A DNA stretch of 64,000 nucleotides, from contig NZ_CP084626.1 of the NCBI RefSeq assembly GCF_022878925.1, positions 2,232,001 through 2,296,000 on the forward strand, read 5' to 3'. The stretch comes from Caballeronia sp. TF1N1 (lineage in GTDB: Bacteria; Pseudomonadota; Gammaproteobacteria; Burkholderiales; Burkholderiaceae). The translations under genes were made by a program, and so were the position numbers. The notes beneath the pieces were generated by a model that was given only the letters and a program-made list of their open reading frames with translations, had not been told where the DNA came from and did no database searches. Position 1 is the first letter of the stretch, and the number at the start of each line of letters is the position of its first letter. Shown one piece after another: positions 1-8,190 of the stretch.

Positions 1-1080
1 GCCTACGGCATGGCAACCGGCGGCGGCCTCGACAGCGTGCGCTTTCGCATCGTCTCCGTGACGTTCCTCTGCTTGCAAGGACTGTTGCTGCATGAGTTCG
101 TCATTGCGCGGCGCGTCACCAAGTTCACCGCGCTGCTGTTTCTCGGCACCGTCGTGATCGAACTGCTCAGCGTGACGCGCAGTCTGCTCGTCGGCACCAT
201 CCTTCTGTTCATTTATGCGACCTGGCTTGCCGCGCCGTCCATCCGCCATCTCTTCACGGCCGGCTTGCGCGCGGTCATGATCGCGGCGCTTCTCGGCGCG
301 ATGGTGGCCGCGTCTGCCGCGTTCTTCCCGAGTGTTGCCGAGCACTGGGCGCAGCGCATGTCGTTCTCGAAAGACACGGAGTCCGGCCGCGATCCGACCA
401 CCATCACGCGTCTTGCCGAGATGAAGGATCAATACGATCAGACGATGGCCTCGCCGCTCTCCGTCGCGGTCGGTCTCGGTTACGGTCACGACTATCGCTA
501 TTCGCCGACGTATCTGCCGGACCTCGCCGGTCAGATGACCAAGAAGGATTTCTACGCGATCAAGGAATGGGCGGCCGGCCACAACTTCTGGGTCTATCAG
601 TTCTTCGCGGGCGGCATCATGTTTGGTATTGCGTTGCCGATCGCGTTGCTGTGGGCGCTCTATCGCGGCTCCATGGCGTATCGCGCGTGGAAGCATCGCG
701 CGCCGGATGTGATGTATCTGCCGGTGCTCGGACGCGCGTTGCTCGTGGTCGCCTCGCTGCCCGCGACGTCGGTGGGCGGCAATCCACTCGGCAACCGTTT
801 CTCGGGCATCGTGTTCGGCGTCGCGCTCGGTCTGCTGGTCGCCGCCTATGCGCGCATCGCTCATGCATTGCGCACGCGTGCGGCTGAGACCGCGGCGCCG
901 CGGCCATCGTTCAGAAGTCCCTTCGGTCCCGTGCATCCCGACATGCAGCCGTTTTTCGAGCCCACGCCCGATGCCTTGCCGACGCACGCATCGCACGCAC
1001 CGGGCCTCACGCATGGTCATCATGACGACGGCCGGCGCGAGTCGCCGCCGGGCGCGAGCACCTTCGCGCCGTCCGCCTGA
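1..1080 (+). CDS. O-antigen polymerase/ligase-like membrane protein (Wzy type), 5' end cut off
   Basis: The reading frame is open at the left edge, so the N-terminus is missing; 359 residues are visible. The visible part has several hydrophobic segments, a periplasmic-type loop of about 100 residues (roughly visible residues 110-200), and after it the sequence HNFWVYQFFAGGIMFG, the His-Asn plus Gly-Gly pattern common near the end of that loop in Wzy/WaaL-family proteins. The last 60 residues form a Pro- and His-rich soluble tail. The family polymerises or ligates undecaprenyl-linked oligosaccharides in the inner membrane. The gene lies 20 bases before a glycosyltransferase on the same strand and beside the wza-wzc operon, so polymerase for the exopolysaccharide is the best reading. 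Wzy and WaaL cannot be told apart from sequence alone. Confidence 0.75.
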   Translation, partial: AYGMATGGGLDSVRFRIVSVTFLCLQGLLLHEFVIARRVTKFTALLFLGTVVIELLSVTRSLLVGTILLFIYATWLAAPSIRHLFTAGLRAVMIAALLGAMVAASAAFFPSVAEHWAQRMSFSKDTESGRDPTTITRLAEMKDQYDQTMASPLSVAVGLGYGHDYRYSPTYLPDLAGQMTKKDFYAIKEWAAGHNFWVYQFFAGGIMFGIALPIALLWALYRGSMAYRAWKHRAPDVMYLPVLGRALLVVASLPATSVGGNPLGNRFSGIVFGVALGLLVAAYARIAHALRTRAAETAAPRPSFRSPFGPVHPDMQPFFEPTPDALPTHASHAPGLTHGHHDDGRRESPPGASTFAPSA

Positions 1081-1100
1081 CACGAGCCAGTTCATACGCC

Positions 1101-2303
1101 ATGAAGATTCTGCATCTGCTTTCCACTGTCGATCCACGCGCGGGCGGTCCCATCGAAGGCGTGCTGCAAAGCGGCATCAGCATGCAGACGATGGGCCATG
1201 AGATCGAAGTGGTCTCACTCGACGCACCCGATGCACCGTGGCTCGCGAGTTTTCCCCTGCGTCTTCATGCGTTGGGGCCGGCGCGCGGCTTCTACGGACT
1301 CACGCCGAAGCTCGTGCCGTGGCTCAAGGAACACGCAACGCGCTTCGATGCCGTGATCGTCAACGGTCTCTGGCAGTATCACGGCTACGGCACGTGGAAG
1401 GCTCTGCGCGACAGCAGCGTGCCCTATTACGTGTTTCAGCACGGCATGCTCGATCCGTGGTTCAAGCGCACGTATCCGCTCAAGCATCTGAAGAAAAGCC
1501 TCTATTGGCCGTGGGCCGAATATCGCGTCCTGCGCGATGCGCGCCGCGTGCTGTTCACGACGCAGGAAGAGCGACTGCTTGCACGCGAGTCGTTCAAACT
1601 GTATCGCGCGAATGAGGAAGTGGTCGCGTTCGGCACGCGTCCGCCGCCCGCCGATTCCACCGCGTTGCGCGAAGCGTTCCTGGCGAAGTTTCCGCAACTC
1701 GCGGGCAAGCGCACCATTCTGTTTCTCGGCCGTATTCACGAGAAAAAAGGCTGCGACTTGCTGCTGAAGGCGTTCGCCAACGTGCGCGATATCGACACGA
1801 ACGCGCATCTCGTGATGGCCGGTCCCGACGACGGCGAGTTCGCCGCCAATCTGCGTACGCTCGCCAAGGAACTTGGCATCGAGACTCGCATGACGTGGAC
1901 CGGCATGCTAAGTGGTGACTTGAAGTGGGGCGCGTTTCGCACGAGCGATGTCTTCGCGCTGCCTTCGCATCAGGAGAACTTCGGCATTGCGGTTGCGGAG
2001 GCGCTGGGTTCGCGCTTGCCGGTGCTGATCTCCGACAAGGTCAACATCTGGCGCGAAGTGAAGGAAGACGGCGCGGGAATCGTGACGACCGATACCGTCG
2101 AGGGCGCCGCCGATGCGTTATCGACCTGGCTGCGCATGGATACCGCCAAGGTCGAAGCCATGCGCGAGCAAGCGTTCAAGACCTTCATGCAACGCTTTCA
2201 TGTCGACGCCATGTCGAAGGATCTCGTCCGCGTGCTGCGCGAAACGGCGGGGCCGCGCGGCGGCAGGACCGATGCCTTGCGTTTGAAGCGGCAAGCCGGT
2301 TGA
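1101..2303 (+). CDS. Glycosyltransferase family 4
   Basis: This 400-residue protein has the two-domain GT-B layout. The N-terminal half opens with a Gly-rich acceptor-side loop (PRAGGPIEG, residues 12-20). The C-terminal half has the nucleotide-sugar region starting ILFLGRIHEKKG (about 206-217) and the GT4 EX7E pair at E292 and E300 (HQENFGIAVAE). GT4 enzymes are retaining transferases acting at the cytoplasmic face on lipid-linked intermediates. The gene follows the polymerase-like gene by 20 bases and probably shares its transcript. The donor sugar cannot be read from the sequence; since the locus makes GDP-mannose and GDP-fucose, these and UDP-glucose are candidates. Confidence 0.9.
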   Translation: MKILHLLSTVDPRAGGPIEGVLQSGISMQTMGHEIEVVSLDAPDAPWLASFPLRLHALGPARGFYGLTPKLVPWLKEHATRFDAVIVNGLWQYHGYGTWKALRDSSVPYYVFQHGMLDPWFKRTYPLKHLKKSLYWPWAEYRVLRDARRVLFTTQEERLLARESFKLYRANEEVVAFGTRPPPADSTALREAFLAKFPQLAGKRTILFLGRIHEKKGCDLLLKAFANVRDIDTNAHLVMAGPDDGEFAANLRTLAKELGIETRMTWTGMLSGDLKWGAFRTSDVFALPSHQENFGIAVAEALGSRLPVLISDKVNIWREVKEDGAGIVTTDTVEGAADALSTWLRMDTAKVEAMREQAFKTFMQRFHVDAMSKDLVRVLRETAGPRGGRTDALRLKRQAG

Positions 2304-2310
2304 TACGTGC

Positions 2311-2769
2311 TTATTTCGCGACCAGATTGGCCTTCAGGTAATCGACGAAGCCGTTCTGCGTGGCGATGATCTTTTCCGCGCAGCCGTTGTAGTCCGAGCC
2401 CACGGTGCGCTCTTCGCCGTACATGTCGCGGCATTGCGCATATAGCACGATGGTTGCGCCACTGCCCTTCGCCGTGCGCGTCGCCGAATAGACCGGCTTG
2501 CCTGAGCCTGAAGGCATGTCGGTGTCGATCGCGACATCGTCCGCGCGCAACAGACGTTCCTTCGAACTTTTTTCCACATACGTCTTCGTCAGCTTCCAGG
2601 CCGCGTCGCATTGCGCGGCGTCGTTGCATTCGACGGTCGCGTTGCGCTGCGCCTCTTCGAGCGATTGCTCGGTGCGCGTGAAGCGGCCAGCCTTCTGCGC
2701 CTCGGTTTCGGAGAACGAGCAGGCTACGAGCAAGAGCTGGGCAAGTGTCAGGGCGATAAGCAGTTTCAC
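2311..2769 (-). CDS. Small putative lipoprotein, function unknown
   Basis: I place the start at a GTG at 2769 because it gives a clean lipoprotein signal: a Lys, a hydrophobic run, then the lipobox LVAC, with the modified Cys at about residue 17. An AGG lies about 10 bases upstream. Longer versions of the frame add Arg/His-rich residues before the signal peptide and look unlikely. The mature part is about 135 residues, contains four more Cys (two in a Cys-x5-Cys pair), and is polar. I recognise no domain. It is convergent with the glycosyltransferase on the left, with 7 bases between the stops, and is separated from the upstream GMC gene by a terminator. An envelope lipoprotein unrelated to the polysaccharide is quite possible. 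Confidence 0.75.
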   Translation of the reverse strand: MKLLIALTLAQLLLVACSFSETEAQKAGRFTRTEQSLEEAQRNATVECNDAAQCDAAWKLTKTYVEKSSKERLLRADDVAIDTDMPSGSGKPVYSATRTAKGSGATIVLYAQCRDMYGEERTVGSDYNGCAEKIIATQNGFVDYLKANLVAK

Positions 2770-2839
2770 GAGCGATATACCTAAAAAAGCCGGGTGTGGA
2801 CGGCGATTATAGCGATGCCCGCTCGCACGCATCAAAACG

Positions 2840-2873
2840 AAACGCCGCCGGTCCTCGACGACCGGCGGCGTTT
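2840..2873 (-). terminator. Rho-independent terminator after the GMC oxidoreductase gene
   Basis: A perfect 14-base inverted repeat (2840-2853 and 2860-2873) with a 6-base loop lies 27 bases after the stop of the minus-strand GMC gene. On the minus strand the stem ends in TTT and is followed by CGTTTT. It separates the GMC transcript from the lipoprotein gene. Confidence 0.8.
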
Positions 2874-2899
2874 TGCGCTTCAGGTGCTGCTGCCCTGCC

Positions 2900-4633
2900 T
2901 CACGCCTTGCTCAGATCGCCCGGCATATGCATGGCCGATGCGGCCATCGGCATTTCCTCGGTGACGATACCCTTGAGCGGCGTGCCGGACGAAGAGACGA
3001 GCGTCGCTGCCGGCGTGCTTTCATCGTTCTTCAGCATGCGGCCAAGATGGCTACCGAGACGCAGGGTCATCGCGGCGATCGTGATCGTCGGGAAGTTTGC
3101 GCCAACCGTCGGGAACACCGAGCTGCCCGCCACATACAGGTTGCTCATGCCGTGAATCTTCAAGTTGCGATCGACCACGCCTTCCTTCTCCGAGTCGTGC
3201 ATGCGCGTCGTGCCCATGTGATGCCATGTGCCTTCGAGCTGCGCGGGCCACGGCTTGCCTTCGAGCGGCTCGTCGAGCTCCACGTCGGCCACGCCGCCGC
3301 GCTTCAGTTCCTCGGCAAGAAGCGTCACCGTGCGATCGAAGGTGCGCTTCACGAGCTCGGTCACTTGCCAGTCCACCGACACGCGATTCATTCCGAGCGC
3401 GTCTTTCTGCGCCGAGAGCGTCACGCGGCTGTCGCGATTCGGCTCCGCTTCCACGATCGTCTGAATCTTCACTTCGGTGATGAGCGATCGCGGTTGCAAC
3501 AGACGCGCAAGACCGAAGCACGCGGTATCGACGGGATGCGCCATCATGGTCATGAGGTCGCCCGCCATGCTGTAGCCCGGCTGATCCTTCTTGAGCATGG
3601 CCTGTTTCGCGCGGATCAACGCCTCGGAACCCTCGGTGTTCTCACCACGAAACACCGAATAGAACCACGAGCGCGCGTTCAGGAGCTTCTCGCGTTCCAG
3701 CACGGACTGCGTGAGCGCGAATTGCGAAGAGATGAACGTACCGTGCGCCGAGACCGCCTTGTTCTGATAGTGATACTTGATGTCGTAGAGCTTGTTGCGC
3801 GCCCATTCCTTCTTGAAGTTCACCTTCGCCGACATGATGCGCGGATGGTCCATGAAGTAACGGCCCACCAGATCGTTGCCGTTGCCGAGGCCCGCCTTCT
3901 GCACCTTGTTCGACGACAACAACAGACGCGCGTTTTCGATACCGCCTGTCGCGAGCACGAAGACCTTCGCGCGAATCGCAAAGCGCCGGCCGCTGATGGT
4001 GCCGATATCGATCTTCGTGACGGTGCGTGCGTCGGTGTCGGTGTCGATGTTCATCGCGTTCGCGTACAGCATCACGCGCACGTTCTTCGCATCGAGCAGA
4101 TGCTTGCGATACACCTTGCCGAAGCGCACCGGCGGGCTGAACTGCGAGATCGTGTCGCGCACCTTGCCCGTCGGGAATGGATGACGCTTGACATCCGAAC
4201 GATGAATCGCCGCTTCCCAGTAGGCCGGATCGAAATTATTCTCGCCGAGCTGCAGCAGTTGATGCGTGCGCGCATAGTAAGGGCGCAACTCGTCCAGGCT
4301 GAAAGGCCAGCCGCTGTCTTTCACCCAGTCGCGCTTTTCGAAATCCCACGGATCGAGCGGACGGCACCAGCCGCCCCAGCAATTGCTGCTGCCGCCGAGA
4401 AAGCGGCTGCGGCAACCGTCGGCGAACTCGTACGGCACGCCGACGTTCTCGCCGCGATACAGATCGCGCGTTTCGTCGTCCGCTTTGTACCCGCCGCTTT
4501 CCAGGAGGCACGCGTCGATGCCCTGCCTTTCGAGTTCGAGCGCCAGCGTGATGCCGGCCACCCCCGCCCCGACGATGCAGACCGTGGTATCGATTACCGC
4601 GCCTTGCTCTACGCTTCGGCTGTCAATGAACAT
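2900..4633 (-). CDS. GMC-family FAD-dependent oxidoreductase
   Basis: The 577-residue protein begins with an ADP-binding fold: CIVGAGVAGITLALELE, with Gly22, Gly24 and Gly27, and an acidic end to the second strand (LLESGG). It ends with the GMC C-terminal region: a WHHMGTTRM segment carrying the His expected at the flavin, then NLYVAGSSVFPT and ANFPTITIAAMTLRLG. GMC enzymes oxidise alcohols, commonly sugars or choline, using FAD. There is no signal peptide, so it should act in the cytoplasm. It lies in the EPS locus downstream of an acetyltransferase gene on the same strand, but 384 bases apart, so co-transcription is uncertain. A role in oxidising a sugar or a lipid-linked intermediate is an inference from position only. 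Confidence 0.9.
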   Translation of the reverse strand: MFIDSRSVEQGAVIDTTVCIVGAGVAGITLALELERQGIDACLLESGGYKADDETRDLYRGENVGVPYEFADGCRSRFLGGSSNCWGGWCRPLDPWDFEKRDWVKDSGWPFSLDELRPYYARTHQLLQLGENNFDPAYWEAAIHRSDVKRHPFPTGKVRDTISQFSPPVRFGKVYRKHLLDAKNVRVMLYANAMNIDTDTDARTVTKIDIGTISGRRFAIRAKVFVLATGGIENARLLLSSNKVQKAGLGNGNDLVGRYFMDHPRIMSAKVNFKKEWARNKLYDIKYHYQNKAVSAHGTFISSQFALTQSVLEREKLLNARSWFYSVFRGENTEGSEALIRAKQAMLKKDQPGYSMAGDLMTMMAHPVDTACFGLARLLQPRSLITEVKIQTIVEAEPNRDSRVTLSAQKDALGMNRVSVDWQVTELVKRTFDRTVTLLAEELKRGGVADVELDEPLEGKPWPAQLEGTWHHMGTTRMHDSEKEGVVDRNLKIHGMSNLYVAGSSVFPTVGANFPTITIAAMTLRLGSHLGRMLKNDESTPAATLVSSSGTPLKGIVTEEMPMAASAMHMPGDLSKA

Positions 4634-5017
4634 GCCCCGTGCTCCTTCTTACTCGTGCTTAAGCGGTGTGCCATGTTGCCGGCAATGCACCGCGCCCCTG
4701 ACCCGTTGTCCAAACGCCGCATCCGGTTGCGAGGCGTCGCTCGTCTTGGCGACGCATCTTCTTGCCGGATTCGAACGATCCCGACGGCGCCCTGTACGCC
4801 ATATACGCGCTATTCGCGCTTGTTCGCGTGTGCTGCCGCAGGGCTCCGCATGAGCTTGCAAGTCTCCTTCGCTGTCGGTTCACGAAAGCCCGCCGTGATA
4901 CGCGGCATCGATTGCCCGCATCACGCCGCGCGCGCTTTGTCTCCGTGCCTCAGATGTCTTGTGCTTTCAAAAACGACCGGGCCGCGTCGATCACGAAGCG
5001 CGCGACCGCGATAAAAC
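4634..5017. other. Intergenic stretch between GMC and wcaF-like genes
   Basis: This holds 384 bases between two minus-strand genes. Short frames exist on both strands but none has a good start or a recognisable product. It probably carries the promoter of the GMC gene; I could not pick out convincing -35 and -10 boxes. Confidence 0.4.
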
Positions 5018-5653
5018 TCATGCAGGGAAGCGTTTTTTGATGAAGCGCACTGGGTTGCCGCCATACACGCCTTCCGCATCGAGCGAACGATGTACGACGG
5101 AAAGCGGTGTGACGACTGCCGAGCGCCCGATGGTCACGCCCATCTGCACCACGCATTTCGAAGTGATCCAGACGCCGTCTTCGATCACGATCGGTGCGAC
5201 CTGCAAGTCCATGTTGCCGCCCACGTCGTGCGAGCCGGTAGTGAGAAACGCGCCCTGCGAGATGCAGACGTTGGAGCCGATGCGAATCGTGGTCTGGTTG
5301 TAGATCCAGGCATCGACGCCGAACCAGCAGTTGTCGCCGACCTCGAGATTCCACGGCGCCTTCACGCGAATGGGATGCGGCATGCGGCAGTTGCTGCCGA
5401 TACGCGCGCCGAATGCGCGCAGAAGCGCCACGCGCACAAACGAGACCGGAATGAGCTTGTTATTGATGAAGCATGCTTCGATGAAGAACCACACGAGCTC
5501 GGTCAGTAAGCCGCGCTTCGCAACGAAGTTGCCGGGACCCGCGAGCGACAGGTCGATGACCTTGCCCGACGCCGCCGCGCGCCGTGTGGCAGTCTCGCCA
5601 GCGTTGCCATTTCTGGCCGCGCCGATGCCACGCTCTTCGATCGCTCTGTCCAT
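5018..5653 (-). CDS. wcaF: WcaF-like O-acetyltransferase (left-handed beta-helix)
   Basis: The 211-residue protein has an N-terminal helical part (about 1-85) and then hexapeptide-repeat sequence of the left-handed parallel beta-helix type (IGSNCRM, LEVGDNCWFGVDAWIYN, IRIGSNVCISQGAF). It carries a catalytic-type His in TTGSHDVGG and the usual C-terminal GGNPVRFIKKRF. This family transfers acetyl from acetyl-CoA to sugars; WcaF acts on colanic acid. The position in an EPS locus supports acetylation of the EPS repeat unit. The first 30 residues are low in hydrophobicity and variable, so the true start could be slightly further in. Confidence 0.85.
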   Translation of the reverse strand: MDRAIEERGIGAARNGNAGETATRRAAASGKVIDLSLAGPGNFVAKRGLLTELVWFFIEACFINNKLIPVSFVRVALLRAFGARIGSNCRMPHPIRVKAPWNLEVGDNCWFGVDAWIYNQTTIRIGSNVCISQGAFLTTGSHDVGGNMDLQVAPIVIEDGVWITSKCVVQMGVTIGRSAVVTPLSVVHRSLDAEGVYGGNPVRFIKKRFPA

Positions 5654-6171
5654 TAGGAACCCCCGCCCCAGTCACTCCGCTTCACTACTCGCCCAGCTGC
5701 CCGCATACTGCCGATTCATTGCTGTGCAGCGCTTGTCGCACGGTGCCTGTCATCGAGCGCGCTTTTGTTTTCTGGCGACTCGTGTTTGGCCTTGTCCTTA
5801 GGTACGCTTCAAGGCGTACTCGTCTTACCTTTTCTGGTACGCATGATCGCTCGAGATGCCTTGCATGCCGCCCGCCCGTTGCCAGGGAAAGCATGCCTAT
5901 GCAGCGCGGCTCAGGCGCATACGGTAGGTTGATTATCGGCGAAGGGTGCACGAGCCCGCGTGCGCTAATACACGAATGGCCGCATCTGCAGGGCTTTTGG
6001 CGGTAGTGATCGGTTCCGCGCCATATCCTGTTTTCATGTCCGATTTATTCGTTGCATGCGTTGTATCCGGGTTCACCGAATCGATGCAGGAAGCGCACCG
6101 AATGAGGTCTTGCGACCAGACAATCACCTGCCGACTTGCGGAAACTTCGCACTACCGTTTTGGAGATTTCG
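5654..6171. promoter_or_regulatory. Divergent intergenic region between wcaF-like gene and a secreted-protein gene
   Basis: This holds 518 bases between divergent genes, so it should carry both promoters. It contains an interrupted palindrome, GTACGC at 5802-5807 and GCGTAC at 5814-5819, and a third copy of GTACGC about 20 bases further at 5838-5843. That is a possible binding site, but no regulator can be assigned. No credible coding sequence is present. Confidence 0.4.
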
Positions 6172-6636
6172 ATGAAAAACGCGCTACGTGTAGTGCTTTT
6201 ACCGCTCATCGCCGCGACCGCGTTCGCCGCGGCGCCCTTTGCGCATGCAGGCAATTTCGCCGATGCCGCCATGAGCAACGGTCAGGCCGCGGGCGGCGCG
6301 GGTGAGATGGACTTGCTCGGAAGTCCATCGACGTATTCGGACCCGTATGGCGCGCCGACCAACGGCAAAGGTGGTAAGCGCGGACCCATCACGAACGGGC
6401 AGACCACCGAGGGCATCTCGCCCACCGACAAGTTGCTGGCCCAGCAGAACGGCTATGTCGGCAATCCCGGTGCCGGTGCGCAGTTGCGGGCAACGGGTCG
6501 AAGAAACGATGCAGCCACCGCCAAGGCCATGTTGATGCCGCAGGGCGCGGCGGCCACGCTCTATCCCACGCCGGCGGGACTCAAGCCTCCGGCCAATGCC
6601 GCGCGCGCCAGAGACATCTACAAGTCGCCCTACTAA
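6172..6636 (+). CDS. Small secreted protein, function unknown
   Basis: The start at 6172 has a GGAG 7 bases upstream and opens a classical signal peptide: MKNALRV, a hydrophobic stretch, then a probable cleavage after AHA at residue 26. The mature protein (about 128 residues) is rich in Gly, Ala, Asn and Pro and has no Cys, so it looks flexible or disordered. I recognise no domain. It sits alone on the plus strand between two minus-strand EPS transcription units and is followed by an inverted repeat. It could be an exported protein linked to the EPS, but only position suggests this. Confidence 0.75.
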   Translation: MKNALRVVLLPLIAATAFAAAPFAHAGNFADAAMSNGQAAGGAGEMDLLGSPSTYSDPYGAPTNGKGGKRGPITNGQTTEGISPTDKLLAQQNGYVGNPGAGAQLRATGRRNDAATAKAMLMPQGAAATLYPTPAGLKPPANAARARDIYKSPY

Positions 6637-6641
6637 AAACA

Positions 6642-6675
6642 CAAGGGTTCGTCTTCGATGAAAGACGAACCCTTG
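6642..6675 (-). terminator. Terminator at the end of the main EPS operon
   Basis: A perfect 14-base inverted repeat (6642-6655 and 6662-6675) with a 6-base loop lies 33 bases past the wcaI stop. On the minus strand it is followed by TGTTTTTAG, giving the U-run expected for termination of the manC-to-wcaI transcript. On the plus strand the run is missing, so it is weaker for the convergent secreted-protein gene. Confidence 0.85.
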
Positions 6676-6708
6676 CAAGTCACGTGAAAGAGCCAGCGCG
6701 ATGCTCTG

Positions 6709-8034
6709 CTATTCGATCTTCTCGACTACAGGCGCACGCTCGATAAACATATCCGTATCCGCCGGCCGCGCAGCCGCTTCCTTGATCCGCACCGGCGCCG
6801 CATGCGGAACCGGCTTGCCGATGAGCGATATCAAGCGGTCTTCGAGGCGTGCAAACACGGAAGCCGGCGACAGACGTTCTTGTGCAAAGAGCCGTCCTTG
6901 CTCGCCATGCGAAGCCCGCAACTCCGGGTCGCCGATCAGCATTTCTATCGCATCGGTCAGGTCCTTCGCGCTCTCCGGCTTGATCACGACGCCACGTCCA
7001 TTGACGGCTTCGTAGAGTTCCGTGCCGCCATGCGCCATGGCAATCACGGCGCGTGAACTGGCGAACATGCCGGTGAGCTTCGAAGGCATCACCAGATCGG
7101 CGACATCGCCGCGTTGCGGAAGCACGTGGACATCGGCGAGATTGAGCAGTTCGTTCAGACGCTCAACCGGCTGAAGGCACATGAAGCGCGTGTTCTTGAG
7201 ACCCGCGCAACGCTTCTGCAATTCCGCCTTGGTCGCGCCGTTACCGCAAAATACGAAGACGATGTCATCGCGCGATGCGAGTGCGGCGGCGGCATCGGCC
7301 AAAACTTCGAGGCCTTGCTTCGCGCCCATGTTGCCCGAATAGAGCACGACGCCCGTATGTTCTCCGATCCCGAGTTCACGACGAAACTCGCTCGGACGAT
7401 CGAGCGGAAAGATGGCGCCGGTATCGACCCAGTTGGGCAAATGGAACACGCGCGTCAGCTCCACGCCCTTCTTCACCGCGCGATCGACCATCTTGTCGGA
7501 AATCGACGAGACCACGTCGAAGTGCTTCATCAGCCAGCGTTCGAAGCCGAGCGCCATGCGGCTGGCGCGCGCGTTCTTGAGCAGGCCGAGATCGAAGGCG
7601 GCATCGACCTCGAAATCCTGAATATGCAGCCATGAACGCGCGCCGGTCAGACGTGCCAACGCAAGTGCGCCAGGCGCGTTGGCGAGGCTCGGTGCAATGC
7701 TCATCACGATATGCGGACGCCACGTCACGTGCGCCGCGAGCGCGGGCATGGACGCCAGCGCGAACGACGCAAGATGCAACATGCGCTTTGCGCCGCTCGG
7801 CTTCTTGGGCACCCATATCGGCGCGCGCCATACACGCACGCCCTTGCGTGACTCGATACGATGAAGCCAGCTTCGATACCCCTCGCCGACCTTCCACTCC
7901 GGGTAGTATGGCGGCGCGCAGACGACGCGCACTTCGTGGCCGCCCGCGGCCAGTGCTTCTGCCATCTCTGCCGTGTATTTGCCGGTTCCCGTCAGCTCGG
8001 GCGCGTAATTCAGCCCGTAGATCAGTATTCTCAT
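6709..8034 (-). CDS. wcaI: WcaI-like glycosyltransferase family 4
   Basis: The 441-residue protein begins MRILIYGLNYAPELTGTGKYT, the typical opening of the colanic-acid WcaI family. It has the family-like segment around ADLVMPSKLTGMFASSRAV in place of a standard EX7E motif. A longer frame would add about 36 Arg-rich residues and was rejected. WcaI is thought to transfer fucose in colanic acid assembly at the cytoplasmic membrane; here, with gmd and fcl in the same operon, a GDP-fucose donor is plausible. It is the last gene of the EPS operon, 156 bases after the preceding GT4 gene and directly before a terminator. Confidence 0.9.
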   Translation of the reverse strand: MRILIYGLNYAPELTGTGKYTAEMAEALAAGGHEVRVVCAPPYYPEWKVGEGYRSWLHRIESRKGVRVWRAPIWVPKKPSGAKRMLHLASFALASMPALAAHVTWRPHIVMSIAPSLANAPGALALARLTGARSWLHIQDFEVDAAFDLGLLKNARASRMALGFERWLMKHFDVVSSISDKMVDRAVKKGVELTRVFHLPNWVDTGAIFPLDRPSEFRRELGIGEHTGVVLYSGNMGAKQGLEVLADAAAALASRDDIVFVFCGNGATKAELQKRCAGLKNTRFMCLQPVERLNELLNLADVHVLPQRGDVADLVMPSKLTGMFASSRAVIAMAHGGTELYEAVNGRGVVIKPESAKDLTDAIEMLIGDPELRASHGEQGRLFAQERLSPASVFARLEDRLISLIGKPVPHAAPVRIKEAAARPADTDMFIERAPVVEKIE

Positions 8035-8190
8035 TTGGTCCCTCGCCCGACTAACGCGCCTTTCGCTCCGAACGGCTTTCGCGTCCGGCAAGGCGCCAGC
8101 CACCAGGCGCGCAGGACCGCGCGTCTGGCAGCATCTCTTCACTACCTGTGTGCGTCTTCCTCCATCTACCGTCCCGCTTTGGCCACCCGC

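Noticed and set aside
2873..5014. An open frame of 713 codons on the plus strand
   Set aside because: It is the antisense of the GMC oxidoreductase gene, which has clear FAD and GMC motifs. Arg/His-rich composition is typical of shadows of GC-rich genes.
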